Source of the DNA: Rhodoferax sp.
GTDB taxonomy: Bacteria > Pseudomonadota > Gammaproteobacteria > Burkholderiales > Burkholderiaceae_C
Reading direction: 5' to 3'
DNA: 64,000 nucleotides
NCBI GenBank assembly: GCA_018061265.1
Contig: JAGOUM010000001.1
Location: 62,001-126,000 of the forward strand
Part shown: positions 26,237-35,626 of the stretch, one piece after another
Numbering within the stretch: position 1 is the stretch's first letter
How the letters are laid out: every line of letters starts with the position of its first letter
The notes under the pieces: generated by a model
Database searches by the model: none
Told to the model about the DNA's origin: nothing
What the model saw: the letters and a program-made list of their open reading frames with translations, nothing else
Translations under genes and position numbers: made by a program

Positions 26237-29047
26237 TCATCCGGCGAGCTGCGGCTGGTTTTGCAATGCGACCAGCTCCTCGAGCGACTCCCGGGCGATC
26301 GGCCGACTGATCAGATATCCCTGCAACAAGGTGCAACCCAGGGCCAGCAACTGGTCTTTTTGCGCCTGGGTCTCCACCCCTTCAGAAACAATGGTGATGT
26401 TCATGCTGTTGCCCAGCGCGATCACCGCCTTGACGATTGCCGCCGAACGCTCATTGCTGGTGAGATCATTGACAAATGTCTTGTCAATCTTGATTTCGGC
26501 CAAGGGCAACATTTGCATGTAGGACAGCGAGGAGTAACCGGTACCAAAATCGTCGATCGAAAAACTCAAACCCATGGCACAAAGCTCTTGCATGCGGTCA
26601 ATCACCAGACGGGTGTCCTGCATCACAATGCCCTCTGTCACCTCCAGACGAAGCAGTTCAGCACGGGCACCGGTCTCGGCAACAATTTTTGCCACGCGTT
26701 CGACAAAGTCTGCCTCGGTGAACTGCCTCGGGCTGACGTTGACACTCAAACTCAGGGCGGCCATCGTCGGCATGGCGGCCCAGCGTGTGAGGGTTTCGCA
26801 GGCGCTGCGGACCACCCAGTCACCCATGGCGATGATGGCCCCGGAGTCCTCCGCCAGGGGAATGAACTCAACTGGCGAGACCTTGCCACGCACAGGGTGC
26901 TCCCAGCGCATCAAACACTCGGCACCCACCGCCTGGTTTCTGGCGTCCACCTGCAACTGGTACAACAGACTGAGCTGCCCGTCGCGCAGCGCCAGGTTCA
27001 GGTCGTTGCTCAGCGCCATACGTTCATTAACCGCTTTCTGCGCCTGTGGGTCGTATTGACGGATCAGATTGCGGCCGTCGTGTTTGGCTTTGTACATGGC
27101 CACGTCAGCGCGTTTGAGCACTTCCGTCAACGGCTCTTCCAGCAGGCCAAACAATGCCACTCCTATACTGCCGCTACAGGTGTAGCGCAAGGTTTGTGCG
27201 TGGTCGCCAAAATCGCTCGCCGTGTCGAGTTCAAAAGGCGATAACAGGGCTTGGTGCACCGCCTGCGCCATTGCCAGCGTCTGCTCCATCGCCACTGATT
27301 CACTTGTATCAAGATGGGTCAACATCACCACAAACTCATCTCCGCCCAAGCGGGCCGCCATATCGTGCTGCCCAATGATCAGCATCAGGCGCTGGGCAAT
27401 CCGGCTGAGTAACTGATCACCCACGGAGTGTCCATGTGCGTCGTTGAGATTCTTGAAAAAATCCAGATCAATGAACATGATCCCGGCCAGCGTTCCCTCC
27501 TGCAAAGCAGCATTCATGGCGGTTTGCAGCGCTTCCAGGAACATGCGCCGGTTGGGCAGTTGCGTCAACGGATCAAAGTAGGCCAGCTCACGAATGTGCG
27601 ACTCGGCCCGCTTGCGGTCAGTGATGTCGGTAAACGAGCCGACATATCCCCGCAAACCGCTGCTGGGATGACGGATGGCACTGATCGTCACCATACAAGG
27701 CACATCGCGACCGTTCTTATGCTGGCAAGTCAATTCGCCCTGCCAGCGTCCATGCAATTGCAAATCCTGCCACACCTTGCGCATGGTGAACTCTGGCACT
27801 GAATCGCTGCGCAGCAGCTGGGTCATCTGCCCGGTTAGTTCCTGCGGGAGATAGCCCAGCAACGCCGACATGGCCTGATTGGCCAGCTTGATACACGCCA
27901 CATCGTCGGTCACAACCAGCCCGACCTGGCTGTCAAAGGCCGCCGCAGCGACCTCAAGAGAGGCTTGCGCCTCCTGATTAACCCGGGTCAGTTCCCTAAG
28001 ACGGCGATTACTGCGCCAGAAATAGGCCGCCATGGTCAGCCCGGTCACCAGCAGTGCACCCGCCAATAAAATGATTTTGGCTTGGTGGTCCGTCCATAAC
28101 ACCTGCCACACCGGGCGTTCTCGCATCCCCGGGTAAACGTTCACCCGTCGCATCAGGTTTTCGATGACAGTGTAATTCGCCGGTGTCGAAAAACCCTGGT
28201 AGCGCCCACTTCGCGCGGCCGCAGAATCCGCAGGGACCTGCAGCAAAGCCAGGGTGGTGGCCTTCACCAGATCTTTGGGTGTATGGCGCAGCGCAGTCCA
28301 GGGCCACTCCGGATAAAGGTCGGTTGACAACAGTTGCGGAAAGTCGAGGTTGTGCTGCGCGTTGATGATGCGCAGCTGGCTCAAATCGACTTTTCCCTGC
28401 GACTGCATGCTTTCGAGCACACCCGTGCGCACAATGCCCACATCGGCTTTGCCTTCTTTGACCGCTTCGACAATCTGGCTATGGGGCAGGCCAAGATAGA
28501 CCATCTCCGCCTGGCGACGGTCTAAGAGTTGAACACCTGCCTGCTGAAAAATGTCCGCTGCCATCAGAAAACCACCCAGAGAGTTGACACTGACCGCTGC
28601 CACGCGCTTGCCCACAACAGACTCCAACGTGGCAATGGGCGTCTCGGCACGGGTAAAGATGACACTGCCAAACTGCTCGACCACCCGGCCGTTGATCAAC
28701 ATGTTGAGTGTCACCATTGGACGCAACTGATGCCTGTTGCGCAGGACGATGTAGTGCTCCGGGTTGGTCAACACAAAGTCAATGCTGCCAGTGTCGACTG
28801 CGGCGTCCAACTCCTCGTAGTTCAATGGCAACATTTCGAACTGGTACTGCGGCAGCTTCTGGCTCAGCCACTGGGCAGTCGGTGCCCACTGCGCCAGGGT
28901 CTCGGGTTTGCCTTGAAATGAGAGCACTCCAATGCGCACTCCTTGCGCAGCCAGCGCTACGCCCGCCAGAAGCAGGCAGCACAAGACGGTAATGAGCCGA
29001 AACACGCGCAACATGACCGGCATTAAACCATGCCATAAGGCACGCAC
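26237..29047 (-). CDS. PhnD-like sensor with PAS, GGDEF and EAL domains
   Basis: Transmembrane c-di-GMP enzyme of 936 residues. A signal/anchor (about 12-33) is followed by a periplasmic PhnD-type (phosphonate-binding-like) domain at about 36-290 (VRIGVLSFQGKPETLAQWAP, DFVLTNPEHYIVL). Then come a membrane helix near 324-345, a PAS domain (about 365-485), GGDEF (intact GGDEF, but the inhibition site reads GQHD without the Arg), and EAL. The EAL motif itself reads ECL, keeping the metal-binding Glu; DDFGTGYSSL, KIDKTF and EGVET are present. Both activities are possible. The start may be GTG 29047 or ATG 29014. It lies 24 bp after uup. Confidence 0.9.
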   Translation of the reverse strand: MRALWHGLMPVMLRVFRLITVLCCLLLAGVALAAQGVRIGVLSFQGKPETLAQWAPTAQWLSQKLPQYQFEMLPLNYEELDAAVDTGSIDFVLTNPEHYIVLRNRHQLRPMVTLNMLINGRVVEQFGSVIFTRAETPIATLESVVGKRVAAVSVNSLGGFLMAADIFQQAGVQLLDRRQAEMVYLGLPHSQIVEAVKEGKADVGIVRTGVLESMQSQGKVDLSQLRIINAQHNLDFPQLLSTDLYPEWPWTALRHTPKDLVKATTLALLQVPADSAAARSGRYQGFSTPANYTVIENLMRRVNVYPGMRERPVWQVLWTDHQAKIILLAGALLVTGLTMAAYFWRSNRRLRELTRVNQEAQASLEVAAAAFDSQVGLVVTDDVACIKLANQAMSALLGYLPQELTGQMTQLLRSDSVPEFTMRKVWQDLQLHGRWQGELTCQHKNGRDVPCMVTISAIRHPSSGLRGYVGSFTDITDRKRAESHIRELAYFDPLTQLPNRRMFLEALQTAMNAALQEGTLAGIMFIDLDFFKNLNDAHGHSVGDQLLSRIAQRLMLIIGQHDMAARLGGDEFVVMLTHLDTSESVAMEQTLAMAQAVHQALLSPFELDTASDFGDHAQTLRYTCSGSIGVALFGLLEEPLTEVLKRADVAMYKAKHDGRNLIRQYDPQAQKAVNERMALSNDLNLALRDGQLSLLYQLQVDARNQAVGAECLMRWEHPVRGKVSPVEFIPLAEDSGAIIAMGDWVVRSACETLTRWAAMPTMAALSLSVNVSPRQFTEADFVERVAKIVAETGARAELLRLEVTEGIVMQDTRLVIDRMQELCAMGLSFSIDDFGTGYSSLSYMQMLPLAEIKIDKTFVNDLTSNERSAAIVKAVIALGNSMNITIVSEGVETQAQKDQLLALGCTLLQGYLISRPIARESLEELVALQNQPQLAG

Positions 29048-29071
29048 CTGCCGCGCCTGCAGCCACCAGCC

Positions 29072-31054
29072 CTAGAGCGGGCGGCCGAGTTCTTCCCAGC
29101 GCTCCAGCGCCGCCATCAGCTCGTCGTCAATTTGCGCACTTCGGGTGACCAGCTTGAGCGCGCGCGCATTGTCTATGGCATACAGGCTGCCATCCGCAAG
29201 CAGGGTATTGATGTCGACTTGTTCGGATTCCAGCACTGCTATCCGATCCGGTAGTGCGTCGAGTTCACGCTGCTCCTTGAAGCTGAGTTTGCGTGCCCGT
29301 GCAAAGGGCGCTGGTGGCGGCGGCAACTCAGGAGCCGGGGCGCCCACTGCGAGCGCGACTTCACCAGATTCTGTTTTTGATAGCTGTTGACGCTTTTCCT
29401 TATTGGGCTGTAGCCCTTTTTGATTGTTATTTTTCTGAATCTCCGCGCTGCGTCGGCTCTGCAGCAGCCAGTCCGTGACACCGCCTTCGTATTCGCGCCA
29501 GCGAGCATCGCCTTCAAATGCAATGGTGCTGGTCACCACGTTGTCAAGAAAACTGCGGTCATGACTGACCAGAAACACGGTACCTTCAAAGTTCTGCAAC
29601 AGGTCTTCCAGCAACTCCAGCGTGTCGATATCCAGATCGTTGGTCGGCTCGTCGAGCACCAGCACATTGGCTGGCCGGGCAAACAGCCGCGCCAGCAACA
29701 AGCGGTTTCGCTCGCCCCCACTGAGACTGCGTACCGGTGAATTGGCGCGTGCCGGGGAAAACAAAAAATCGCCCAGGTAACTTTTGACGTGTTTCCTCTG
29801 GTTGCCAATTTCAATCCACTCACTGCCCGGGCTGATAAAGTCCTCCAGCGTCGCATCCAGGTCCAATGCATTACGCATCTGGTCAAAATACGCGACGGTG
29901 ACGTTGGCCCCTTGGCGTACTGTGCCCCAGGGGCTGTGTCCCGGTTCCGGTGCAGGCGCGTTTGGCGGTGCCGGATCTGCCTGCAACTCACCCAGAATCA
30001 GTTTAAGAAGGGTGGTTTTGCCGGCACCGTTGGCACCCAACAGACCAATCTTGTCGCCACGGACAATGGTGGCAGAAAAGTCATGCACGATCTTCTTGTC
30101 ACCAAAACTCTTATTGACATGAGTCAACTCAGCCACCAGTTTGCCACTGAGTGCACCGGTAACAACATCCATGTTGACGCTGCCTACAACCTCTCGTCGC
30201 GCCGCTCGGTTGGCACGCAGGCGCTCCAGCCGGGTGATCCGTCCCTGCGCCCGGGTGCGGCGGGCCTCAACACCTTTGCGAATCCACACCTCTTCCTGCG
30301 CCAGTAGTTTGTCAGCGCGGGCGTTGATCACCGCCTCCTGGGCCAGTTGTTCCGCCTTTTGCAGACCGTAGGCGGTGAAGTTGCCCGGGTAGCTCAGCAG
30401 CTTGCCGCGGTCGAGTTCCACGATCCGGGTGGCCACGTTGTCCAGAAAGGTCCGGTCATGGGTCACGGTAATGATGCTTCCCCTGAAATCGACCAGCAAG
30501 CCTTCGAGCCATTCGATACTGTCCAAGTCCAGATGGTTGGTCGGCTCGTCCAGCAAAAGCACGTCGGGCTGTGCCACCAGCGCCTGTGCCAGCGCCACGC
30601 GCTTCTTGTTGCCTCCGGACAAAGTACTCAAAATCGCCGCCGGGTCCAGGTGCAGCCGGTGCAAAGTTTCGGCCACGCGCTGCTCCCAGTTCCAGCCATC
30701 CAGCGCCTCTATCTCGCTTTGCATGGCGTCCAAATCACCGTGACCCAATGAATACTCTTCAATGAGGGCTCTGGCCCTTGCTACACCTTGACTGACAGCG
30801 ACAAAAACCGTTGCTTGTGCGTCGAGTTCTGGCTCCTGAGCGACATAGGCAATACGGGTATTGTTTTGCACTTGCAAGCTGCCATCATCCGGCTTTTCGA
30901 GTCCGCCCAGAATCTTGAGCAGGGACGACTTGCCGGCACCATTTCGGCCAATCAGGCCCACGCGCTCCTGTGTCTCAAGTGAAAAATCCGCGTGGTCAAG
31001 CAAAGCAACATGCCCGAATGCCAGCTGGGCGTCTAGAAGTGTGATGAGTGCCAT
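29072..31054 (-). CDS. uup: ABC-F family ATPase Uup
   Basis: Cytoplasmic ABC-F ATPase of 660 residues with two nucleotide-binding domains and no membrane part. Walker A sites are GRNGAGKSS and GANGAGKTT, signatures LSGGNKKR and LSGGERNR, and Walker B sites VLLLDEPTNHLD and VLVLDEPTNDLD. A linker between the domains and a C-terminal coiled coil (FKEQRELDALPDRIAVLESE) match Uup, which acts on ribosomes or branched DNA and influences precise transposon excision. The C-terminal linker contains a Pro/Ala-rich stretch. Firm family call. Confidence 0.94.
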   Translation of the reverse strand: MALITLLDAQLAFGHVALLDHADFSLETQERVGLIGRNGAGKSSLLKILGGLEKPDDGSLQVQNNTRIAYVAQEPELDAQATVFVAVSQGVARARALIEEYSLGHGDLDAMQSEIEALDGWNWEQRVAETLHRLHLDPAAILSTLSGGNKKRVALAQALVAQPDVLLLDEPTNHLDLDSIEWLEGLLVDFRGSIITVTHDRTFLDNVATRIVELDRGKLLSYPGNFTAYGLQKAEQLAQEAVINARADKLLAQEEVWIRKGVEARRTRAQGRITRLERLRANRAARREVVGSVNMDVVTGALSGKLVAELTHVNKSFGDKKIVHDFSATIVRGDKIGLLGANGAGKTTLLKLILGELQADPAPPNAPAPEPGHSPWGTVRQGANVTVAYFDQMRNALDLDATLEDFISPGSEWIEIGNQRKHVKSYLGDFLFSPARANSPVRSLSGGERNRLLLARLFARPANVLVLDEPTNDLDIDTLELLEDLLQNFEGTVFLVSHDRSFLDNVVTSTIAFEGDARWREYEGGVTDWLLQSRRSAEIQKNNNQKGLQPNKEKRQQLSKTESGEVALAVGAPAPELPPPPAPFARARKLSFKEQRELDALPDRIAVLESEQVDINTLLADGSLYAIDNARALKLVTRSAQIDDELMAALERWEELGRPL

Positions 31055-31076
31055 AGGGGCGCGATTATCCCCGGCG

Positions 31077-31427
31077 CTACAACTCCCCCAGCGAAATCAG
31101 CGACAACACGTCGGGTTCAGCCAGTTCATCCATCGATGCCTGGCTCCTGTTCTGGGCCTGCTGCAACCCAAACGCCACTACCAGCACCAGAACAGCCACG
31201 CCAGCCAGAATTGACTTGGCGCGAACGCCCAGGGTCAAAGTGCTGCCACTTCCCTGAGCGACCGGATGGTCAACTGCCCCACGCAAGCGCCACTGAGCCA
31301 GCACCCTGTCTTCAAGGGCATGGCCTTCCGGCCCGGGAGGGTCAGACAGGGTCGCGCGCAGATCGGCGCGCAGTTGGGCATCTGCTGCAGTGGCATGCCG
31401 CAGCGCTGTGAGCGGTTCGGTTTTCAT
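31077..31427 (-). CDS. Small single-pass membrane protein, probable anti-sigma factor (DUF3619-like)
   Basis: Protein of 116 residues: a polar N-terminal 65 residues, one membrane helix at about 73-90 (SILAGVAVLVLVVAFGLQQ) and a short periplasmic tail. The start overlaps the stop of the ECF sigma gene (ATGA), the usual arrangement for a cognate anti-sigma factor. Size and layout resemble the DUF3619 proteins that accompany such sigma factors in Burkholderiales, but sequence similarity is not strong enough to be sure. Function is inferred from position. Confidence 0.65.
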   Translation of the reverse strand: MKTEPLTALRHATAADAQLRADLRATLSDPPGPEGHALEDRVLAQWRLRGAVDHPVAQGSGSTLTLGVRAKSILAGVAVLVLVVAFGLQQAQNRSQASMDELAEPDVLSLISLGEL

Positions 31428-32074
31428 GCGATTTCTCCGGAAAATTTGCTGCGCAAACTGCGTTTGGCACGGTGCAGCAACTGGTGTGCGGCGTTATTGT
31501 CAATGCGCAGGGTATGGGCGATTTCGCCCACCTCGGCATCACCATAAGCCCACATGGCGATGGCCAGACGCTGTCGTGCGGGCAAGCTAGCCAACGCCTG
31601 CTGCAATTGTGCGTTACTCAGTGCGGCCAGACCATCTTGACCATGACTACTTTGGCTTTGTTGCAGATCGTCAACCAACTCGGCCAGTACCTCATCGTCA
31701 AGGCTGAGTTCGCGTCGTCTGACCATCTGCGTTTTACAGCGGTTAATGACAATGGTATTGAAATACGTTGATAGCTGCGCGCCATGTGAATCACTGGGCT
31801 GGCTGCGCCAAAGGCGCAAAAAAGACTCTTGCACCACATCCTGCGCGTCTTCTGGTTTGCCCAGCATTTGCAAGGCCAGGCGGTAGGCGCAGGTGGTCAG
31901 GCGATGAACCAGTTCAGTCGCGCTGGCTTCATGCCCAGCACAGGCTTGCCGCCACAAGGCCCAATCGGTATCGCCCGGCCCGAAGGCATTGCCCAAACGC
32001 CAGATGTGCGCCACACGGTGACTCCAGTCACCAAAGGTTCCAAGCAGCGACCGGCTTTGCGGAGTATCTGCCAT
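31424..32074 (-). CDS. ECF (sigma-70 family) RNA polymerase sigma factor
   Basis: Alternative sigma factor of 216 residues with region 2 (TELVHRLTTCAYRLALQMLG, then EDAQDVVQESFLRLWR) and region 4 (LASLPARQRLAIAMWAYG ... GEIAHTLRIDNNAAHQLLHR). The start is 4 bp after the DUF3106 gene, and a small membrane protein gene overlaps its end. The regulon is unknown, though these flanking genes are likely members. It has an N-terminal extension of about 45 residues before region 2. Confidence 0.9.
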   Translation of the reverse strand: MADTPQSRSLLGTFGDWSHRVAHIWRLGNAFGPGDTDWALWRQACAGHEASATELVHRLTTCAYRLALQMLGKPEDAQDVVQESFLRLWRSQPSDSHGAQLSTYFNTIVINRCKTQMVRRRELSLDDEVLAELVDDLQQSQSSHGQDGLAALSNAQLQQALASLPARQRLAIAMWAYGDAEVGEIAHTLRIDNNAAHQLLHRAKRSLRSKFSGEIA

Positions 32075-32078
32075 GTGG

Positions 32079-32513
32079 CTAACGACCCGGGAGTTTCTCG
32101 CGAAGCGCGGCGCGTTCTTCGGGGCTTAGGCGCTCCAGCATGGCACGACGCTGCTCCAGCAAGCGGGCACGTTCCCCGGCAGGCAGTTGCTCCAGTTTTT
32201 GTGCCCGCTCGCGCTTGAACGCCTCGCGCTCCTGGGGGCTCATGGCCTGCCAGCGGTCTTTGGCACGATCGATCAGCGCCCGTCTGTCCTGTGGGCTCAT
32301 GCCTTGCAGCGTCACTCTTAAATCGCGGCGGAAGGCTTCGCGCTCCTGCGGACTGGCGGTTTGCAGCTGGCGACGAATCTCCTCGCGTTTTTGCTGCTGC
32401 TGCGCCGGACTCAGCGCCGCCCAGCTCTTGGGGTCTGGTACCAGAATGGGTGCCGCCAACCCCGCACCCGCTGCACACAGCAGCGCCACAGCCAGTATGG
32501 GTTTGAGCTTCAT
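32079..32513 (-). CDS. DUF3106 exported protein, Arg/Gln/Glu-rich helical repeats
   Basis: Exported protein of 144 residues with a signal peptide (cleavage near LAA-PIL) and then four to five repeats of the type SPQEREAFRRD / SPQDRRALIDR / SPEERAALREK. These make a highly charged helical protein typical of DUF3106. It resembles Spy/CpxP-like or heavy-metal-resistance periplasmic helical proteins in composition. It precedes the ECF sigma gene by 4 bp, so it may be a periplasmic sensor or target of that system (inference). The GTG at 32528 is an alternative start five codons earlier. Confidence 0.82.
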   Translation of the reverse strand: MKLKPILAVALLCAAGAGLAAPILVPDPKSWAALSPAQQQQKREEIRRQLQTASPQEREAFRRDLRVTLQGMSPQDRRALIDRAKDRWQAMSPQEREAFKRERAQKLEQLPAGERARLLEQRRAMLERLSPEERAALREKLPGR

Positions 32514-32557
32514 GGGAAGTATTTTCACCTTGTCTTCCTTCGATCAATGATTGGTAC

Positions 32558-33739
32558 TCAAGTGGTGGCGCGCCAAATCGGCAGCGTCCTGCCAGTAAAC
32601 CCTGGCAAGATATGAGTTTGCAATTGACTTGACCCCAGGCCAAACTGGTGCTGCACCAGAGCGCCGAGGATTGCGCGGACGTCCTGAGTCGGCCGCAGAT
32701 CGCGGCCGTCGAGCAAATCGCTTCTCTTTAACCCCGGCCAGTCTGTCAGCACGCGACCACCCGCCACAGTACCTCCGGCGACCATGGCCACCCCACCGGT
32801 GCCGTGGTCGGTACCACCAGTTCCGTTCACAGTGGCCGAGCGGCCAAACTCGGTGATCACCAGCACCGTGGTGTGTTGCCAGTTCACACCCAAGCCCGCA
32901 CGCAAGCCCGCGAGGCTGTCGTCAAGTACTTTGAGCAGACGCTCCAGCCTGGCGCTCTGGTTAGTGTGGGTGTCCCACCCCCCCAGTTCCAGCCAGGCCA
33001 CGCGCGGACCTTTGGCCTCGGCGAGAAACTGTCCGGCCTGTCGCGCCAGACTGACCGCGCCGACTGCACCCGCACCCCCCGCCGCTGTCGTATCCATCAC
33101 CATCGCCTGCTGCCCCATGGCCTGCTCCAGAGCCGCATGCAGCGCGGGATCGGCTTCATAGAGCTGGCGCACGCGCTCCAGCAAGTCGGTATCAGTGGCG
33201 CGCTGACGGTCCGGCGTCCAGGTGCTGGCAGAGTCGGCACCGCGCAGGCCCAGCGGCATGCTGGCAGTCAGGGCCAGAGCCGGATGACCTCCCGCCTGCA
33301 ATGCCCGCCCAAGCCAACCCGTGCCCAGTTCAAACGGCCTCTGCCCGCCACTCTCCAGTAGTTGCTGCCCATCAAAGTGGGAACGTTCACGGTAAGGGCT
33401 GGCCGTGGCGTGTACCACCAGCAGCTCCTTTTCCTGGTACCAGCGGTGCAAATGCGTCAGCGCCGGGTGCAGCGCAAAAAGGCCATCCAGCGGCAAATAA
33501 GCGCCCTGGGCCAACGCCGATTCTCGGCCCAAGCTGCCCCATGCTGGGTCATGCAAGGCAGGTACTGCGGCAAGACCATCAAGCGCACCACGCAGCAGGA
33601 CAACAACCAGCCGTTTGGCGCTCGCATCCTGTGACCTGGCAGGGGCTGCCAGGCTCAGGTGCACCGGCACCACCCCACCAGTAACTGCTGCAGCGGCAAG
33701 CCAGCGCAGTGCAAGGCGACGATTCAGGTCGACACTCAT
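32558..33739 (-). CDS. DUF1501 protein with twin-arginine-type signal
   Basis: Protein of 393 residues of the DUF1501 family, which adopts a sulfatase/alkaline-phosphatase-like fold. The N-terminus NRRLALRWLAAAAV looks like a Tat signal. Characteristic stretches are RLVVVLLRGALDGLAAVP, ATASPYRERSHFDGQQLLESG and a late segment TTVLVITEFGRSATVNGTGGTDHGTGG. The ribosome site AAGGAG overlaps the end of the DUF1800 gene, so the two are made together. The pair is widespread, but the function is not established. Confidence 0.9.
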   Translation of the reverse strand: MSVDLNRRLALRWLAAAAVTGGVVPVHLSLAAPARSQDASAKRLVVVLLRGALDGLAAVPALHDPAWGSLGRESALAQGAYLPLDGLFALHPALTHLHRWYQEKELLVVHATASPYRERSHFDGQQLLESGGQRPFELGTGWLGRALQAGGHPALALTASMPLGLRGADSASTWTPDRQRATDTDLLERVRQLYEADPALHAALEQAMGQQAMVMDTTAAGGAGAVGAVSLARQAGQFLAEAKGPRVAWLELGGWDTHTNQSARLERLLKVLDDSLAGLRAGLGVNWQHTTVLVITEFGRSATVNGTGGTDHGTGGVAMVAGGTVAGGRVLTDWPGLKRSDLLDGRDLRPTQDVRAILGALVQHQFGLGSSQLQTHILPGFTGRTLPIWRATT

Positions 33740-33742
33740 GGT

Positions 33743-35089
33743 CTATCTCCTTTGAAACTCGGGACTGGCCAGCAACAGGGCCAACGCCTGCGCACCACTT
33801 TCGGCACGCTCAATTTGTCGGGCGGTATTGGCGGTGAGCTGATCACCCCAGGCCAGTTGAGCCAGTGCACGCGCATCGGCTGCGTTCGGGTGCGCCTGGG
33901 CAAACTGGTCGGCCCACTGCACCCGCTTAAGCAAGGCATCGGGTGACAGCCAGTCTTCACTTCGGTCGGGCCAACCTTGCGGTGATGGTGCCCTCCCCAC
34001 GGCTTGCCCCATCACAGCCAGCGCCTGCACTGCATTTCCAACCGACCCCACGGGCCACTTGAGCATACGGTGAGCAGACAGCAACAGCTCTTCTGGGCGT
34101 TTGAACTTTCCTGGTGAATTTTCTGACCAGGCCAGTGGGTGGCTAAACAGTGTCTGTGCCAGCGCGGTCAGGTTGCCTTGTGTGGCAAAAAAGCGCTGCG
34201 CCATGGCGTTCACCAAGTCCTCAGGCGGATCATCGGCGACAAAATGGCGAGCCAGTTTGGTGGCGAGGTGTTTTGCACAGGCCGGGTGTTGGCTCAAATC
34301 GAACAGCAGGTCATCCAGTGCCTGCGGTCCCTCAGAGTAGGCTTTGCCCATCACCACCTTGTTGCCCGGCTGGTGAAGCCGCGCCACAAATTGGACCTGC
34401 CCACCGGCTTGAGGCGGCAGGCTCCAACCGGTGAGCAATCGCGCAGTTTGCGTTACGTCCTGCTGTGTATATCCGCCGTTGACGCCCAGCGTGTGCAGCT
34501 CAAGCAGTTCCCGCGCCAGGTTCTCGTTGAGGCCCTTGTCGCGTCTGCGCCCGGCAGGTGAGTCCGGACCGATGGACTGGGCGTTATCCAGGTACAGCAG
34601 CATGGCCGGGTGCAGCACGGCCGCACGTAGCAGGTCCTTGAAGTTGCCAAAAGTGTGTGGCCGAATCGCCTCAAGCTCGTGCGGCCAGACCAGTGCCAGC
34701 GTTGTGCCCTTGGTGGCCGCCACACAAAAATGGTTGGCCCAGAACTGCACCCAGCGCTCTGCCACTGGTGTGTCAGTGCTCACCACATGTTGCCAGCGCC
34801 GCTGCAAGCCACGCAGGTTGGTCTGGCGCAGGGTCTGGCGGCTGGGCGTCATGATGCCTAGCTCGTCCTTCGGCATCGTTTGCTCGTCAGCCCGCGGGGC
34901 TTGGCGGGCCGCCTTGAGCACCTCGCGTGTCAGCTTAAGCGCACCGGCACTATCGATCAGACCGCTGGCATCAAAAGGCGTGGGGTTGGCGAACTGCGCC
35001 AATACCCAGCCACGCGGGTCAGCTTGAACGGCCCGCAGGCTGGTTTCTGAATAGCCGAAGCGGTGCGAAGCAATCGTGGCGGCTTTCAT
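33743..35089 (-). CDS. DUF1800 family protein
   Basis: Protein of 448 residues of the DUF1800 family, almost always encoded next to a DUF1501 gene, as here. Recognisable parts are IASHRFGYSETSLRAV at the start, RWVQFWANHFCVAATKG, LNENLARELLELHTLGVNGG and the C-terminal SPEFQRR. The ATG at 35089 has a strong site AGGGGAG seven bases upstream and overlaps the stop of the small upstream ORF (ATGA). No signal peptide is evident, although the DUF1501 partner is exported. Function unknown; a role in surface or exopolymer assembly has been suggested for such pairs. Confidence 0.9.
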   Translation of the reverse strand: MKAATIASHRFGYSETSLRAVQADPRGWVLAQFANPTPFDASGLIDSAGALKLTREVLKAARQAPRADEQTMPKDELGIMTPSRQTLRQTNLRGLQRRWQHVVSTDTPVAERWVQFWANHFCVAATKGTTLALVWPHELEAIRPHTFGNFKDLLRAAVLHPAMLLYLDNAQSIGPDSPAGRRRDKGLNENLARELLELHTLGVNGGYTQQDVTQTARLLTGWSLPPQAGGQVQFVARLHQPGNKVVMGKAYSEGPQALDDLLFDLSQHPACAKHLATKLARHFVADDPPEDLVNAMAQRFFATQGNLTALAQTLFSHPLAWSENSPGKFKRPEELLLSAHRMLKWPVGSVGNAVQALAVMGQAVGRAPSPQGWPDRSEDWLSPDALLKRVQWADQFAQAHPNAADARALAQLAWGDQLTANTARQIERAESGAQALALLLASPEFQRR

Positions 35090-35388
35090 GCGCGGCTCCC
35101 CTGGCTGGTCGTCTGCACCTGTGCTGACCCGCAAAGCTTTGTCTGTGCCAGAAAACGCGCCGCTTGTGAGGCGCTAGTGGCCACCGACGTCGCCAGGGTT
35201 CGCTGGATATCCGACTCATCGTCTGGCGCTGCGGTCTGGCTGCACCTGCCGCCGCAGCCCGTCACAGCGACGGTAGTGACCAAAGTGCCGAGCCCATTAA
35301 CGCGCGGCGAATCTGCAAAAACTGCTAGTGCTGGTGCTGGTGCGCGGGCCCGAGCTTGCTCTGGGCTGGGTTCACAAAGTGCTTGCAT
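35086..35388 (-). CDS. Small Ala/Ser/Thr-rich ORF coupled to DUF1800
   Basis: Possible gene for a 100-residue protein with no recognisable domain: an Ala/Pro/Arg-rich N-terminus, a short apolar middle with TGCGGRC, and a polar C-terminus. Two things argue that it is real: GGAG lies six bases before its ATG, and its stop overlaps the DUF1800 start as ATGA. Against it are biased composition and lack of homology I can recall. If real, it is the first gene of the DUF1800/DUF1501 operon. Confidence 0.4.
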   Translation of the reverse strand: MQALCEPSPEQARARAPAPALAVFADSPRVNGLGTLVTTVAVTGCGGRCSQTAAPDDESDIQRTLATSVATSASQAARFLAQTKLCGSAQVQTTSQGSRA

Positions 35389-35626
35389 GGTTTTCTCCGG
35401 CGGTTGATCGTTAAACCCAACTTCAGCCTTTGACTTACGCTGCCCGACTAAAAATCAGGATTTATCGGTGCACCCGTAAGGCATCGCTGCACAACCGGTT
35501 TAACCGAGGCAAGCGCACTTCTAACGTTTTGACCAAGGAATCTGCATGAATTTCACGTCATGTCCTTCACTCGTCTCGTCCTGCAAGCCAGGCACGACCG
35601 GCAGAAGCTACCGCAATAGGACTTTT

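Noticed and set aside
25904..27244. A 446-codon open frame on the plus strand.
   Set aside because: It is antisense to maiA and the PhnD-GGDEF-EAL gene, has no recognisable domain, and has the Gln/His/Arg-rich look of a reverse-frame shadow.
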